Assembly: GCF_900456975.1 (NCBI RefSeq)
Contig: NZ_UGYM01000002.1
Span: 2,418,001-2,482,000 of the forward strand
Direction: 5' to 3'
Length of the DNA stretch: 64,000 bases
Source: Shewanella baltica
GTDB lineage: Bacteria; Pseudomonadota; Gammaproteobacteria; Enterobacterales; Shewanellaceae
Positions within the stretch are counted from its first letter, which is position 1, and every line of letters starts with the position of its first letter. A program made the translations under genes and the position numbers. Below, piece after piece: positions 48,701-57,900 of this stretch. The notes below the pieces were generated by a model that was not told where the DNA came from, did not search any database, and was given only the letters and a program-made list of their open reading frames with translations.

Positions 48701-49632
48701 CGCCGACTCAATTGCTCGGCCGTATCGCGAATTTCTCGCTCGCCGTTCATAAAGATCAGAATGTCGCCCAGCCCTTCGGCCACCAGCTCATCGACGGCGG
48801 CAAAAATGCCTTCAATTTGATCTAAATCGGCATCACTATCTTGCACCAATGGACGATAACGGGTTTCGACCGGAAAGGTACGGCCCGACACTTCGATAAT
48901 CGGCGCATTGTTGAAATGCTTAGAAAAACGCTCAACGTCTATGGTCGCCGACGTGATAATGACTTTAAGATCGGGGCGTCTTTTAAGAATTTGTTTAAGG
49001 TAGCCCAGAATAAAATCAATGTTGAGGCTGCGCTCGTGGGCCTCATCTATGATGATGGTGTCGTATTGATCGAGATTGCGATCTGAGGTCAATTCCGCCA
49101 GTAAAATACCGTCGGTCATCAACTTAATATAAGAGTCACTCTTAAGCGCATCAGCAAACCGCACTTTAAAGCCGACCACTTCACCGAGCGGACTTTGTAA
49201 TTCTTCAGCAACTCGGCTCGCCACGCTGCGGGCAGCCAATCGTCTTGGCTGGGTGTGGCCTATCATGCCACGGCAACCTAAGCCGAGTTCTAAACAAATT
49301 TTGGGGAGCTGCGTGGTTTTACCTGAGCCCGTTTCACCGGCAATGATCACCACTTGATTGCCCGCAATCGCGCGCGCAATGTCATCGCGCATCAAAGAAA
49401 CGGGAAGGTTTTCAGGATATTGGATTTTAGGGCGAGCGTTACGGCGCTGCTCAACCTTCTCAAACGCCGCCTGCGCTTGCTCACTCAGCTGGGCTAAGAC
49501 TTGGGTCTTTTTATCTGAGTCGGCTTCTTTATTGAGCTTAAATAAACGACGACGAATCCTAGACGCATCAGCCTGATAACAAAGATTAAGAAAGGCGTTC
49601 GATAGCGGATGTTTGTCTGAGTTCAAATCCAA
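45751..49632 (-). CDS. hrpA: ATP-dependent RNA helicase HrpA
   Basis: A 1293-residue DEAH/RHA helicase, nearly the length of E. coli HrpA (1300), which acts on RNA and rescues stalled or colliding ribosomes. RecA1 has Walker A IIAGETGSGKTTQLPK (about 97-112), TQPRRLAARSVASRVAEEL, DEAHERSLNIDFILGYL and SATID. RecA2 has NVAETSLTVPGIRYVIDPG and the motif VI stretch NQRQGRCGRVGSGICIRLYD. Ratchet/OB-fold regions follow, then the long HrpA-specific C-terminal DUF3418 domain. It is a single-gene unit with its own terminator. Confidence 0.96.
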   Translation of the reverse strand: MDLNSDKHPLSNAFLNLCYQADASRIRRRLFKLNKEADSDKKTQVLAQLSEQAQAAFEKVEQRRNARPKIQYPENLPVSLMRDDIARAIAGNQVVIIAGETGSGKTTQLPKICLELGLGCRGMIGHTQPRRLAARSVASRVAEELQSPLGEVVGFKVRFADALKSDSYIKLMTDGILLAELTSDRNLDQYDTIIIDEAHERSLNIDFILGYLKQILKRRPDLKVIITSATIDVERFSKHFNNAPIIEVSGRTFPVETRYRPLVQDSDADLDQIEGIFAAVDELVAEGLGDILIFMNGEREIRDTAEQLSRRNYRDTEILPLYARLSYGEQSKVFSSHRGRRIVLATNVAETSLTVPGIRYVIDPGTARISRYSYRTKVQRLPIEPISQASANQRQGRCGRVGSGICIRLYDEADFNNRPAFTDPEILRTNLASVILQMLAIGLGDIAGFPFIEPPDPRHIRDGFLLLEELQAVESKHGKLVLTPLGRNLAQIPVDPRLARMVVESQQLGCLNEVLVIAAGLSIQDPRERPMEKKQASDEAHRRFADPSSDFVSWINLWQHLKDQQKELSASQFRKKCRDEYLAYLRVREWQDLYAQLKQAVHDLKWRLNDTPPSYDTLHRALLSGLLSHVGFKDNNNEYLGARNRKFFVFPGSPLAKKGPKWIMAAELTETSRLFARCCAKIEPEWLEPLAAHLIKKSYVEPHFEAKPGSVIALENQVLYGLTVVHRRKVQYGPIDPVEAREIFIRSALAEGQLQTQEAFFVANQKLLEDIESLEHKSRRRDILVDEQVLVDFYEPRIPEGIYNAQLFFGWWKKARREQPDLLDFSKALLMQRNADHISTLDFPDTWHKGNLRLQLSYHFEPAAADDGVSVHIPVALLNQIDDSDFDWLVAGLREEKCIALIKSLPKSLRRNFVPAPDYARACVQAMVPFSASLLEAMCKQLLRMSGTRITPEDFDLTQIPAHLQMNFKIEDDKNNLVAEGRVLDTLKAELQGVVAKAIRQVADKGIEQEALTEWSFGDLPQQYQQQKGNYQVRAFPALIDKKDSVAIKLFDDEFEALDAHRQGLRRLLLLNIPSPVKHLQQALPNKAKLAMYFNPFGQVQILIDDIIAAAVQQLLDEKALDVRNQAQFEQAKDWVRQELNPTAEQIALKVEQILTLYQSIKKRLKGKISLDIAFAMSDIQSQLDKLVFKGFVESCGWNRLADVARYLKAIEIRVEKLPVDPTRDRLHMQSINKVQEALNAQLAKVPRSMPTPPALIEARWMIEEYRVSCFAQVLGTAYPISEKRILNHIQQV

Positions 49633-49748
49633 ATTCCATTGCTAGCATCAAAAACGGCGATCCTAGCAAGGAAAGTGGCGCAATGGTATTGCTAATTTAC
49701 TCTGCACTCAGGATAAAGGCTGTCAGATTATGTCCACTGCGGCTCAAA

Positions 49749-50165
49749 TTAAACCGGTGACAGATAACATTGCTGCATATAGATATTCATCGCTTTGAGC
49801 ACATTAGTACGATTTATCGTGCCTATCACTTTACCGTGTTCAACCACAGGATAAACCTTAGGTTTAGGCCCGAGCATTTGTTCGGCGAGTTGTAAAATAC
49901 TGTCATCAGGCCCGACAAACAGCACTTCAGTGCGCATACAGTCCTTCACCACAGATGTCATATCGCAGTGATAGCTACTCTTGATCATCACAGCTAGACA
50001 ATCCTGCTGGGATAAAAAGCCCACCAAATCGCCCGCATCATCAACCACTGCAGCACCCATTTTATTATTATCTAACAGCTTTTCGACCGCGGTCGCCAGC
50101 GACATATTCGCGCGCAGTAACACGGGCTGACGATCCATATGGTCACGAATCTTAATTAAGTCCAT
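49749..50165 (-). CDS. two-CBS-domain protein
   Basis: A 138-residue stand-alone CBS pair. CBS1 spans about 10-60 (LLRANMSLATAVEKLLDNNK, then DLVGFLSQQDCL) and CBS2 about 75-130 (CMRTEVLFVGPDDSILQLAE, then VIGTINRTNVLKAM). Such Bateman modules bind adenine nucleotides and act as energy sensors; the partner is unknown. It stands alone between hrpA and the DUF2254 gene on the same strand. Confidence 0.88.
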   Translation of the reverse strand: MDLIKIRDHMDRQPVLLRANMSLATAVEKLLDNNKMGAAVVDDAGDLVGFLSQQDCLAVMIKSSYHCDMTSVVKDCMRTEVLFVGPDDSILQLAEQMLGPKPKVYPVVEHGKVIGTINRTNVLKAMNIYMQQCYLSPV

Positions 50166-50338
50166 AGTCTTCCCCTCGAATTAACCCTACGTTTGAAGTC
50201 TAGTCAAAATATCGGCAAGGATGTGCGATTTATATCGATTGCGCTTATCTAGTGTGTAAACCGAATGTCAAAAAGTGCTGACAGAATAGAAAGAAACAAC
50301 AAACGGATACACAGCACGAGGAGATAATAAATGTCTCG

Positions 50339-51628
50339 TTAAGTGTTAGACGAAGCTGCTGACTCGGCAAACTTGGCGGCGTCTTGTACGGCTTGCAAGT
50401 CCTCTTCAATATCAAGCACCTTTTGTGAACGCTTAAGTGCCAGCCGCCCGTGGTACTCAGCGGCCGCGCGTATGTCCCCGTTATCGCTGGATGCTAACGA
50501 TTCAAGCGCTTTTTGTAGCCGTACAGCGACTTCCACCACTCCCGCGCCGTCTCTGGCTATCGCGGTAAACGCATCATCAAACATGTCCTGCACACAAACG
50601 TGAGGGACTTCAATGCGATCGCACTCTGGCGAGGGTTTATCATCAACTGCCGCGGGTTCACCCCATAGTGTAAACAGCCGTACCAGTGTGCCTATGATGC
50701 AAATGGCCGTACCTGGGTCATTGACCGCAGGTGATAAGGCGCGGCCAGCGATTTCCGACAGTACCACTAGACCAAATCTCGGATCGTCGTCAAAAAGACG
50801 GGTATCACCAATCTGGAATGACTCGGCAACACAGGTGCAATCAATCTCAGTCTGCTCCGCACCATCGGCGCTAATGTATGCCAATGGTCGATTGGGCGTG
50901 GCGAACGTGCCCGGCAAGGCTGCAATCACGACTCGTAACTCGTTTTTCTCTGCCCAGCGCTGCATCGCGGCAATATTAATGTACTGAACATAACCGACGT
51001 TAGCCGCGTACACGGCTCGTCCACGCGCTTGGGGACGTACAGAAACGCCGCCAAGATGTGGGGTATTGCGTCGCCGTGTCAGAGCATCGGCCGCCGCCTT
51101 TTCAACTTTCTCAATTGTGGTTGCCATGCGGCCAAGACGGGCAATGCGATCAACCCAACGTACAAAGGTAAAGATCACCATGCCAAAAATAAACGTGGTC
51201 AGCAGGAAGAGGATAAACAGACCCGCCGTTTGAAAGTAATCATTTTTAACCGCAGTGAGTGCCACAATACTGAAGATAAATGCCCCAACAAAGGTCGATA
51301 GCGCATTTTGAGAGGCATCATCGGCGACAACTAAAATAAATGAACGTGGTGTTGCCGTGTTAGCCGCCGAAGCATAGGCCGAGACCATAGAACCCACGGA
51401 AAAAGTGGCGATAACCAGCATGCTGGAAGCCATGACGGATAACAGCGCCTCGATGGAGGCCGATGACACCTTAGGTGCAATCTCAACAAGCTCAGTACCA
51501 TCAGCCAATTTTGCGGCAAAGGCGACTGCAATCGATAATAAGCAAACAAGCAGTGGTTTCACCCAAAGTCGATGGCTAAACCGATTGAGGAAAACCCTGA
51601 CGCGGTCGGTTAACACGGTAGAAATCAT
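50339..51628 (-). CDS. DUF2254 membrane protein
   Basis: A 429-residue DUF2254 protein from ATG 51628 (AAGGAT upstream); the longer frame to 51688 is less likely. Four membrane helices lie in the first 170 residues (WVKPLLVCLLSIAVAFAAKL; SVMASSMLVIATFSVGSMVS; STFVGAFIFSIVALTAVKND; AGLFILFLLTTFIFGMVIFT). The cytoplasmic remainder includes SEIAGRALSPAVNDPGTA, the family's best-conserved segment. The function is unknown. Confidence 0.85.
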   Translation of the reverse strand: MISTVLTDRVRVFLNRFSHRLWVKPLLVCLLSIAVAFAAKLADGTELVEIAPKVSSASIEALLSVMASSMLVIATFSVGSMVSAYASAANTATPRSFILVVADDASQNALSTFVGAFIFSIVALTAVKNDYFQTAGLFILFLLTTFIFGMVIFTFVRWVDRIARLGRMATTIEKVEKAAADALTRRRNTPHLGGVSVRPQARGRAVYAANVGYVQYINIAAMQRWAEKNELRVVIAALPGTFATPNRPLAYISADGAEQTEIDCTCVAESFQIGDTRLFDDDPRFGLVVLSEIAGRALSPAVNDPGTAICIIGTLVRLFTLWGEPAAVDDKPSPECDRIEVPHVCVQDMFDDAFTAIARDGAGVVEVAVRLQKALESLASSDNGDIRAAAEYHGRLALKRSQKVLDIEEDLQAVQDAAKFAESAASSNT

Positions 51629-51845
51629 GTAAATATCCTTTACGCTGAGTGCAACCTCATGCAAACGCGATGAGTTCGCGGGACACAAACTGCAGCTTTG
51701 ACGGTGAGTTAAGTGCGGCTTTGCGTATGACTATTGTACCGCTAATGAAATCAAACAACGGGCGACACCCCACATACCATTAACTATTCGTAATAGCCCA
51801 AACTTATCAGCTTCTTACTCACTCTTAAAGCAAAAAACCGCTAGC

Positions 51846-51881
51846 AAAAAGCGAGTACCACTTTCGCAGCACTCGCTTTTT
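51846..51881 (-). terminator. intrinsic terminator of the asparaginase gene
   Basis: AAAAAGCGAGT (51846-51856) pairs with ACTCGCTTTTT (51871-51881), about 90 bp after the stop of the minus-strand isoaspartyl peptidase gene; T-rich on the exit side. Confidence 0.75.
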
Positions 51882-51968
51882 AAGGTTTATAAGTGATGTT
51901 TCTAGACAATCTTGTAAGCAATCTTGTAAGCAATGTCCGTCTCGAACCAACTGCTTTTACAATTCAAG

Positions 51969-53000
51969 TTATTGGTCTTGCCAAATCAGCACTTGGGCGG
52001 GTTCACCATTGCTACGGGTAGCGCGGTACATGCCTTCAGTGTTAAATGGCGTGGCGATATTACCGCGCTGATCGACGGCAATCACACCGCCCGAACCACC
52101 TGCGGTGATAAGACGTTGATTGATCACTTCATCGGCGGCTTGAATAATGGATTTCTGCTGGTATTTCACTTTGGCACAAATGTCCCCCGCCACTTGGTAA
52201 CGAATAAAGAACTCACCGTGTCCGGTTGCCGATACGGCGCACACCCCGTTTTCAGCATAAGTACCGGCACCTATCACAGGGGAATCACCAATGCGGCCAA
52301 AGCGTTTTGCCGTCATGCCGCCGGTTGAGGTACCAGCAGCTAAGTTGCCATTTTTGTCTAAGGCGACGGCGCCTACGGTACCAAATTTGTAATCGAGATC
52401 TTTCATCTCAACACTCGCGACTTGCTCTGATTTAGCCGCAGCTTGCAGTTTTTGCCGTGCATCGAGTAATTGCTGATAACGCTCGTCAGTATCAAAATGA
52501 CTGTTTGGCACTAAGCTAAAGCCTTGAGTCAGGGCAAATTCTTCTGCACCCGCGCCCGAGAGCATCACATGCTCAGACTTATTCATTACAGCTAAAGCGA
52601 GATCAATGGGATTGGCGATATGGCGCACTCCAGCAACTGCGCCGGCATTCATGGTTTTGCCATCCATAATGGACGCATCTAACTCATGCCCGCCGTCATA
52701 GGTGTACACCGCGCCTATGCCAGCATTGAACAGTGGGCTATTTTCGAGAATATTAATGGCTGTTTGCACCGCGACTAAGCTGTCACCGCCCTCTTCTAAC
52801 ACTTTTGAGCCTTTATCAATCGCTTCCTTTAACTTATCTTTGTAGGCTTGGCGTTGTTCAGGAGTGAGATTAGCCTTAGAAATCGTGCCAGCGCCGCCAT
52901 GGATCGCAATGGCGAACGGTTTGTCATTGGCAAAGGTGTTGTGTGACATAAAAAGTAGACCCGAGATAATTAAACTAAAGGTGGCTAATTTTGTTTTCAT
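51969..53000 (-). CDS. iaaA: periplasmic isoaspartyl peptidase / L-asparaginase (Ntn hydrolase)
   Basis: A 343-residue plant-type asparaginase (IaaA family) that removes isoaspartyl residues from dipeptides and hydrolyses asparagine. A signal peptide (MKTKLATFSLIISGLLFMSH, cleaved near ANDKP) exports it, unlike cytoplasmic E. coli IaaA. The family start AIAIHGGAGTISK is at about 30-42. Autocleavage is expected before Thr about 208 in YKFGTVGAVALD, making it the N-terminal nucleophile; the substrate loop GTSTGGMTAKRFGRIGDSP follows. It is divergent from tamA, with 120 bp between starts. Confidence 0.92.
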   Translation of the reverse strand: MKTKLATFSLIISGLLFMSHNTFANDKPFAIAIHGGAGTISKANLTPEQRQAYKDKLKEAIDKGSKVLEEGGDSLVAVQTAINILENSPLFNAGIGAVYTYDGGHELDASIMDGKTMNAGAVAGVRHIANPIDLALAVMNKSEHVMLSGAGAEEFALTQGFSLVPNSHFDTDERYQQLLDARQKLQAAAKSEQVASVEMKDLDYKFGTVGAVALDKNGNLAAGTSTGGMTAKRFGRIGDSPVIGAGTYAENGVCAVSATGHGEFFIRYQVAGDICAKVKYQQKSIIQAADEVINQRLITAGGSGGVIAVDQRGNIATPFNTEGMYRATRSNGEPAQVLIWQDQ

Positions 53001-53120
53001 TCTTTACATCCCCTTAAAAAGTAGCGTCCTTTGTAACCATTTCATCGTGTAATTTCAATCATCTCCTTGCCTGTTGGTTTTATTCTGGCGACAATGATGC
53101 CACATCACAGGGACTATAAA

Positions 53121-54974
53121 GTGCAGCCATTTTTGCAAATCACCTCACATTACTTTCGTTTTTGCTTATTTCTGAGTCTGATTTCAGTCACATCCGTCGC
53201 TGCGGCGGCAGATGAATTTATTAAACTATCTGTCACAGGCGTGAATGAAGCTCTGCAACGTAACATAGTTGCGCACTTAGGCACCTTACCCGAATCCGAG
53301 GTGCAGCGCCGTGCCTTTCTATTTAATGTCGATGACAATGTCTGCACAGCCTTAGAATCCATGGGTTACTATCATGGCGAAGTGGAAGAAAAACTGACGG
53401 AACATGACAAGGGACCGTGGGAACTAAAACTGGTGATCACTGCAGGCGAGCCAACTATAGTCCAGTGGGTCGATATTAACTTCAGTGGCGAAATGCTTGA
53501 TGATCGCGCCTTCGATCAATGGCTGGCAAAGGTCAACCTTAAGCCTGGCGATGTGCTAAACCACGGTGTGTATAGCGACGTAAAATCGCAGCTGGTCACC
53601 TTAGCTCTGGCACGAGGTTACTTCGATGGCGAATTTACGGAATCACAGATCAAAGTTAACCGCGACATCAATACCGCGCAGATAAGTTTGCATTTTGACT
53701 CTGGCAAACGTTATAAATTTGGCCAAGTCAGCTTCGAAGGCCATACTTTAGAACCTGAAATTTTAGAAAAACTTATCCCCTTTAAAGAAGGCGCTTCCTA
53801 CTCGACTCGCCGTGTGGGCGCGCTGAATCGCCAGTTATTAGATACGGGCTATTTCGCCAATATTAAAGTGATCCCGCAAATCGACGGTGTCGAAGAGAGT
53901 CATATTCCGGTGCTGGTGGAATTAACACCTAAGGCAAGCCACGCCATTGAGCTCGGTTTTGGTGGTGATATTGGCAAGACGGATCAAGCTTTCGACCCAA
54001 GAGTGCGCGTGACTTGGCGGACGCCACAAATCAATAAATACGGTCACTCACAGGAGACCAGCCTCGAATGGTCACCGGATAGACCAAAATTATTAACCAC
54101 TTATACTATCCCCTTGACGCATCCCTTAGATGATCAATTAAAAATCCGCGTCGGTTTGCTACGGGACAAATACGGTGTGACCCAAGTGTATGACGCCGAG
54201 AATCGCGATTTTAGTAACACTGGTCAGCTTGAATCGACTAAATATCTTCTTGGGCTATTACGCCAACAAAGACTCGAAAACCAATGGCTAATGAGTTATT
54301 CGCTTGAGGCTATTCGCGAAGAATATACCCAGTCTGATGTCGATTATATGCCGTCGTTTTATTTGGCTGGGATTAACTTTTCGCGGACAACGCGCGGTGA
54401 TAATTCACTCGATCCTAAATCCGGTTTTAGACAGATTTACAGCCTAGATTATGCCGATCCCTATTTAGGCTCAGAAACCCGTTTGGCGCGCCTACAGGCA
54501 AAATTTAAATGGATTGATACCTTCTTCGACAACCACAGAATTGTCGCACGTATCGATTTAGCCGCCAACTTAGCCAACGAAAATGATCTGGCCTCTATCC
54601 CGCCTTCGCTGCGCTATTTTGCCGGCGGCGATCAGAGTGTACGGGGTTATGGTTATCAAGAATTGGGCCCCTATTTAGATTATGTCGCCGATGATGGCAA
54701 AACCAATCGCGAGGTCATAGGTGGCCGCTATTTAATGGTCGGCAGTTTAGAATATCAATATTATGTGACCCCCACTTGGCGGGTCGGTACCTTTATCGAT
54801 GCGGGTAACGCCTTCGATAATAATCAATTTGAACCTGTTGTCTCAGTCGGTGGCGGTATCCATTGGATTTCCCCCATTGGCCCAATCAAACTGGATTTAG
54901 GGGTTGGATTGAAAGAAACCGATACTATTGAAAGATCATGGCGAATTCACCTGACCATGGGGACAGATCTATGA
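53121..54974 (+). CDS. tamA: TamA outer-membrane assembly factor
   Basis: A 617-residue Omp85-family protein that works with TamB in outer-membrane protein insertion and lipid transport. I start it at GTG 53121, preceded by AGGGA, because that gives a proper signal peptide (QITSHYFRFCLFLSLISVTS, cleaved after AAA); ATG 53094 is an alternative. Three POTRA domains (about 30-260) include QVSFEGHTLEPEILEKLIPF. The beta-barrel carries the Omp85 signature RYFAGGDQSVRGYGYQELGP and ends in RSWRIHLTMGTDL. The stop overlaps the tamB start (ATGA), so translation is coupled. Confidence 0.94.
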   Translation: MQPFLQITSHYFRFCLFLSLISVTSVAAAADEFIKLSVTGVNEALQRNIVAHLGTLPESEVQRRAFLFNVDDNVCTALESMGYYHGEVEEKLTEHDKGPWELKLVITAGEPTIVQWVDINFSGEMLDDRAFDQWLAKVNLKPGDVLNHGVYSDVKSQLVTLALARGYFDGEFTESQIKVNRDINTAQISLHFDSGKRYKFGQVSFEGHTLEPEILEKLIPFKEGASYSTRRVGALNRQLLDTGYFANIKVIPQIDGVEESHIPVLVELTPKASHAIELGFGGDIGKTDQAFDPRVRVTWRTPQINKYGHSQETSLEWSPDRPKLLTTYTIPLTHPLDDQLKIRVGLLRDKYGVTQVYDAENRDFSNTGQLESTKYLLGLLRQQRLENQWLMSYSLEAIREEYTQSDVDYMPSFYLAGINFSRTTRGDNSLDPKSGFRQIYSLDYADPYLGSETRLARLQAKFKWIDTFFDNHRIVARIDLAANLANENDLASIPPSLRYFAGGDQSVRGYGYQELGPYLDYVADDGKTNREVIGGRYLMVGSLEYQYYVTPTWRVGTFIDAGNAFDNNQFEPVVSVGGGIHWISPIGPIKLDLGVGLKETDTIERSWRIHLTMGTDL

Positions 54975-57900
54975 GCCAGCCCCCAGAGCATAATAAGCCA
55001 TCCGAACAAGACGCCGTAGACAGCCCCATCACGGAAGTCACTGAAGCCATTGCGACCTCTGTCACCCAATCGGTATCATTCATCCAAAAACTGTGGCGAC
55101 AGTTTAAACTCTGGACTCGGATTATCATCTATGTGCCATTAGGGCTTTTAGTGTTAATCGCCCTATTACTCGGCACTGAGTTTGGTTCGCGCATCACAGT
55201 AGGCTTAGCCGATCAGTTTGTGCCCGATCTTGATCTGACTTACACCTCAGGCTCCATTAATAAAGACTTAGCCCTGTCCCATGCGTCTTGGTCTATGACT
55301 GGCATCAAGGTACAACTTGAGGATCTGCATTTACTGTGGCAACCCGCCTGTTTACTACAAAAACGTTTATGTGTTAATGGCTTATCTGCGGCCAAAGTCG
55401 ATGTGACTATTGATACCTTAGCCCTGTCTGCCGACACAAACGAAACCCCGATAGCGCCGCTCGATGAAGAGCCCAGCGAGCTGCAATTACCCTTTGATAT
55501 TGAGTTAGATTCTGCGGAACTCAAAGCTGTGAATATCCAAGTGGATGAGATGCAATTTACGGCTAATCGCCTTAACGCAGAGGCAAAGTGGCTTGCCGAA
55601 GGCTTGTCGGTTAAGCAGCTTTCCAGTGAAGGATTGTTTGTGCTGATCCCCACAGCAACCGATGCCGCACAAACGAACCAAGCAGCGACAACGACGGCTT
55701 CTAACGCCGACATAGCCGCGAGTACGACACCCGACACAGCGGCCAGCACAACAGCCAATGCAACGCCTGACCCATCGGCCAACTCGCCAGCAAAAGACAG
55801 TAGTGCTGAATGGGCTCTAGCGCACTTACCACAAGTGTTTATGCCTTTTCCTGTGACGGTCAATGCCCTCACGCTTGATAACACCACGCTGCAAATCGGC
55901 GATCGTAAAGATGTCTTTAGCCATGCCGAGCTGCAAGGTCATTTCCGCGAATATCAATTGACCTTAGATCATCTCGCCATCAGCCATACCGATGGCAGCG
56001 CGGATATCACAGGCAGCTTAACGCTCGATAAAGATTATCCACTCGATTTAGAAGCCAACCTCACCCTTAACCAATTAGCCGAATTACCTGAGCTGACTCA
56101 CCAAGCACTAGATGTAAAGCTGAGCCAAAGCTTAGGGCAACTACAAGTCAACGCTGTCGCCAAGGGCGATGCCGACTTCACGCTAGATGGGCAGATAACG
56201 CTTCGCGATCCTAACCTGCCCTACAAGGTGAAACTTGAACAGACACGGCTGCAGTGGCCGCTAAAAAGCCCTGAATACTCGGTCAGCGATGTGGCACTGG
56301 AAAGTCAAGGCGATCTCAATCGTCAAGAGGCGAGCCTTAAAGGCCAGCTGACTACGCCGTTCCACAAAGTACTCGCCATAGACACTAGCCTTCAGCATCA
56401 AGATGCGAAGTTAACCATTAATAATCTTGATGCAACGGGCGCGATTGGTCAGGTCAAGCTCACGGGCGAACTCGATTATCAAAAAGCCATTCGCTGGTAC
56501 GCCAATCTCTGGCTCAATGACGTAAAACTGGAGGAAGTACAACTGCCACAAACGGATACGACGCAAACAGCAACCGGTCTACCGGACAGTTTGATTTCAG
56601 GAAAATTACGCACTCAAGGCTCATTTGCTGATCCTCGCTGGCAAGTCTCCCTGAACGACACTGAGCTCACGGGCACCCTGCAAGGTTATCCCTTCGATAT
56701 CACAGGGGATATCAGTGTGAATGATTCCCTGTATGTCAGTTCTAAGGGGCTGAACGCCAAAGTACTGGGCTCGACTCTGACACTCAAAGGCGAAGCCAAC
56801 GCCAACTGGGATCTACAGGGTGAGCTGCAAGTACCCGACTTCGGTCTTTGGTTGCCTAAGGCCAGCGGCCAATTGCAGGCGCAAATTAATGTCACAGGGG
56901 ATGAGAAGCACCCTCAAGTTGAACTCACCGCCCAACTCGCTGAACTGTTTTATCAGAATATTAAGTTGCGAGAATCCAACTTAAAGGCCTATTACAAGCC
57001 GCTAGATCAACATGAATTTGCTATCTCGCTGAAATCAAAAGCCTTACAGATTGCGGATCAGAATGTAGATACAGTGACGCTTGAGGCGAAAGGCACGATT
57101 GACGCTCAAAAGCTGACCCTGAATGCCACGGGCGATCTCGGTCTCGATACCACAGTGAGTAGCCAATACGATGTGAAAAAATCGCGACTACGGCTCGATG
57201 TCGAACGTCTAAATCTCAACACCCCCGTTGGCCTATGGCAGCTCGATAACGCCATTAATCTCGCTTGGGATCAAAACAAGAATCAGGGCAGCATCACGCC
57301 GTTTTGCCTCATGAACCCGAACAGCCGCATCTGCCTAAACAGCGAGACGACAATCGGCAAAAAAGGCAGCGCGCAGGTGAGCTATTCGGGTAATCCAGGG
57401 CAATTACTCGTACCGATATTGCCAACGAATATGCGCTGGGATGGTCCTGCCTCATTGTTAGCCAATTTGGCTTGGGCTGCGGGTCGTAAACCCACTGCCG
57501 ATGTGAACTTTGATTTTGCCCCTGGCAGTATCATGCTCAAGCGGGATAAGAATCGTGAAGTCACCATTAATTACCAACATCTGTCATTGCTAGCGACCTT
57601 AGATGCTAAACGGCTTGCAACGGTATTAAATTTTGAATCTGAAGGCGTGGCCAGTTGGCAGAGTGAGATCAACGTCAATGTCACCCCAGACCGCACGCTC
57701 TCAGGTTTTGCCAATATCAAGCAAATCAACTTACAACCACTGGGAGAATTTTTCCCGCAGCTAAATACGGTACAAGGCTTGCTGACCAGTCAGCTTAACT
57801 TTGCGGGCAGTCTAGAGGCGCCAGAAGTGTCGGGAAGCATGGCCTTAACGGAGGGCTCCTTAGCCCTGACGGCAAACCCGACACTAATCGACAAAATTGA

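Noticed and set aside
55240..55887. 215-codon minus-strand ORF inside tamB
   Set aside because: Antisense shadow of a repetitive Ala/Thr-rich coding region; no ribosome site or family.
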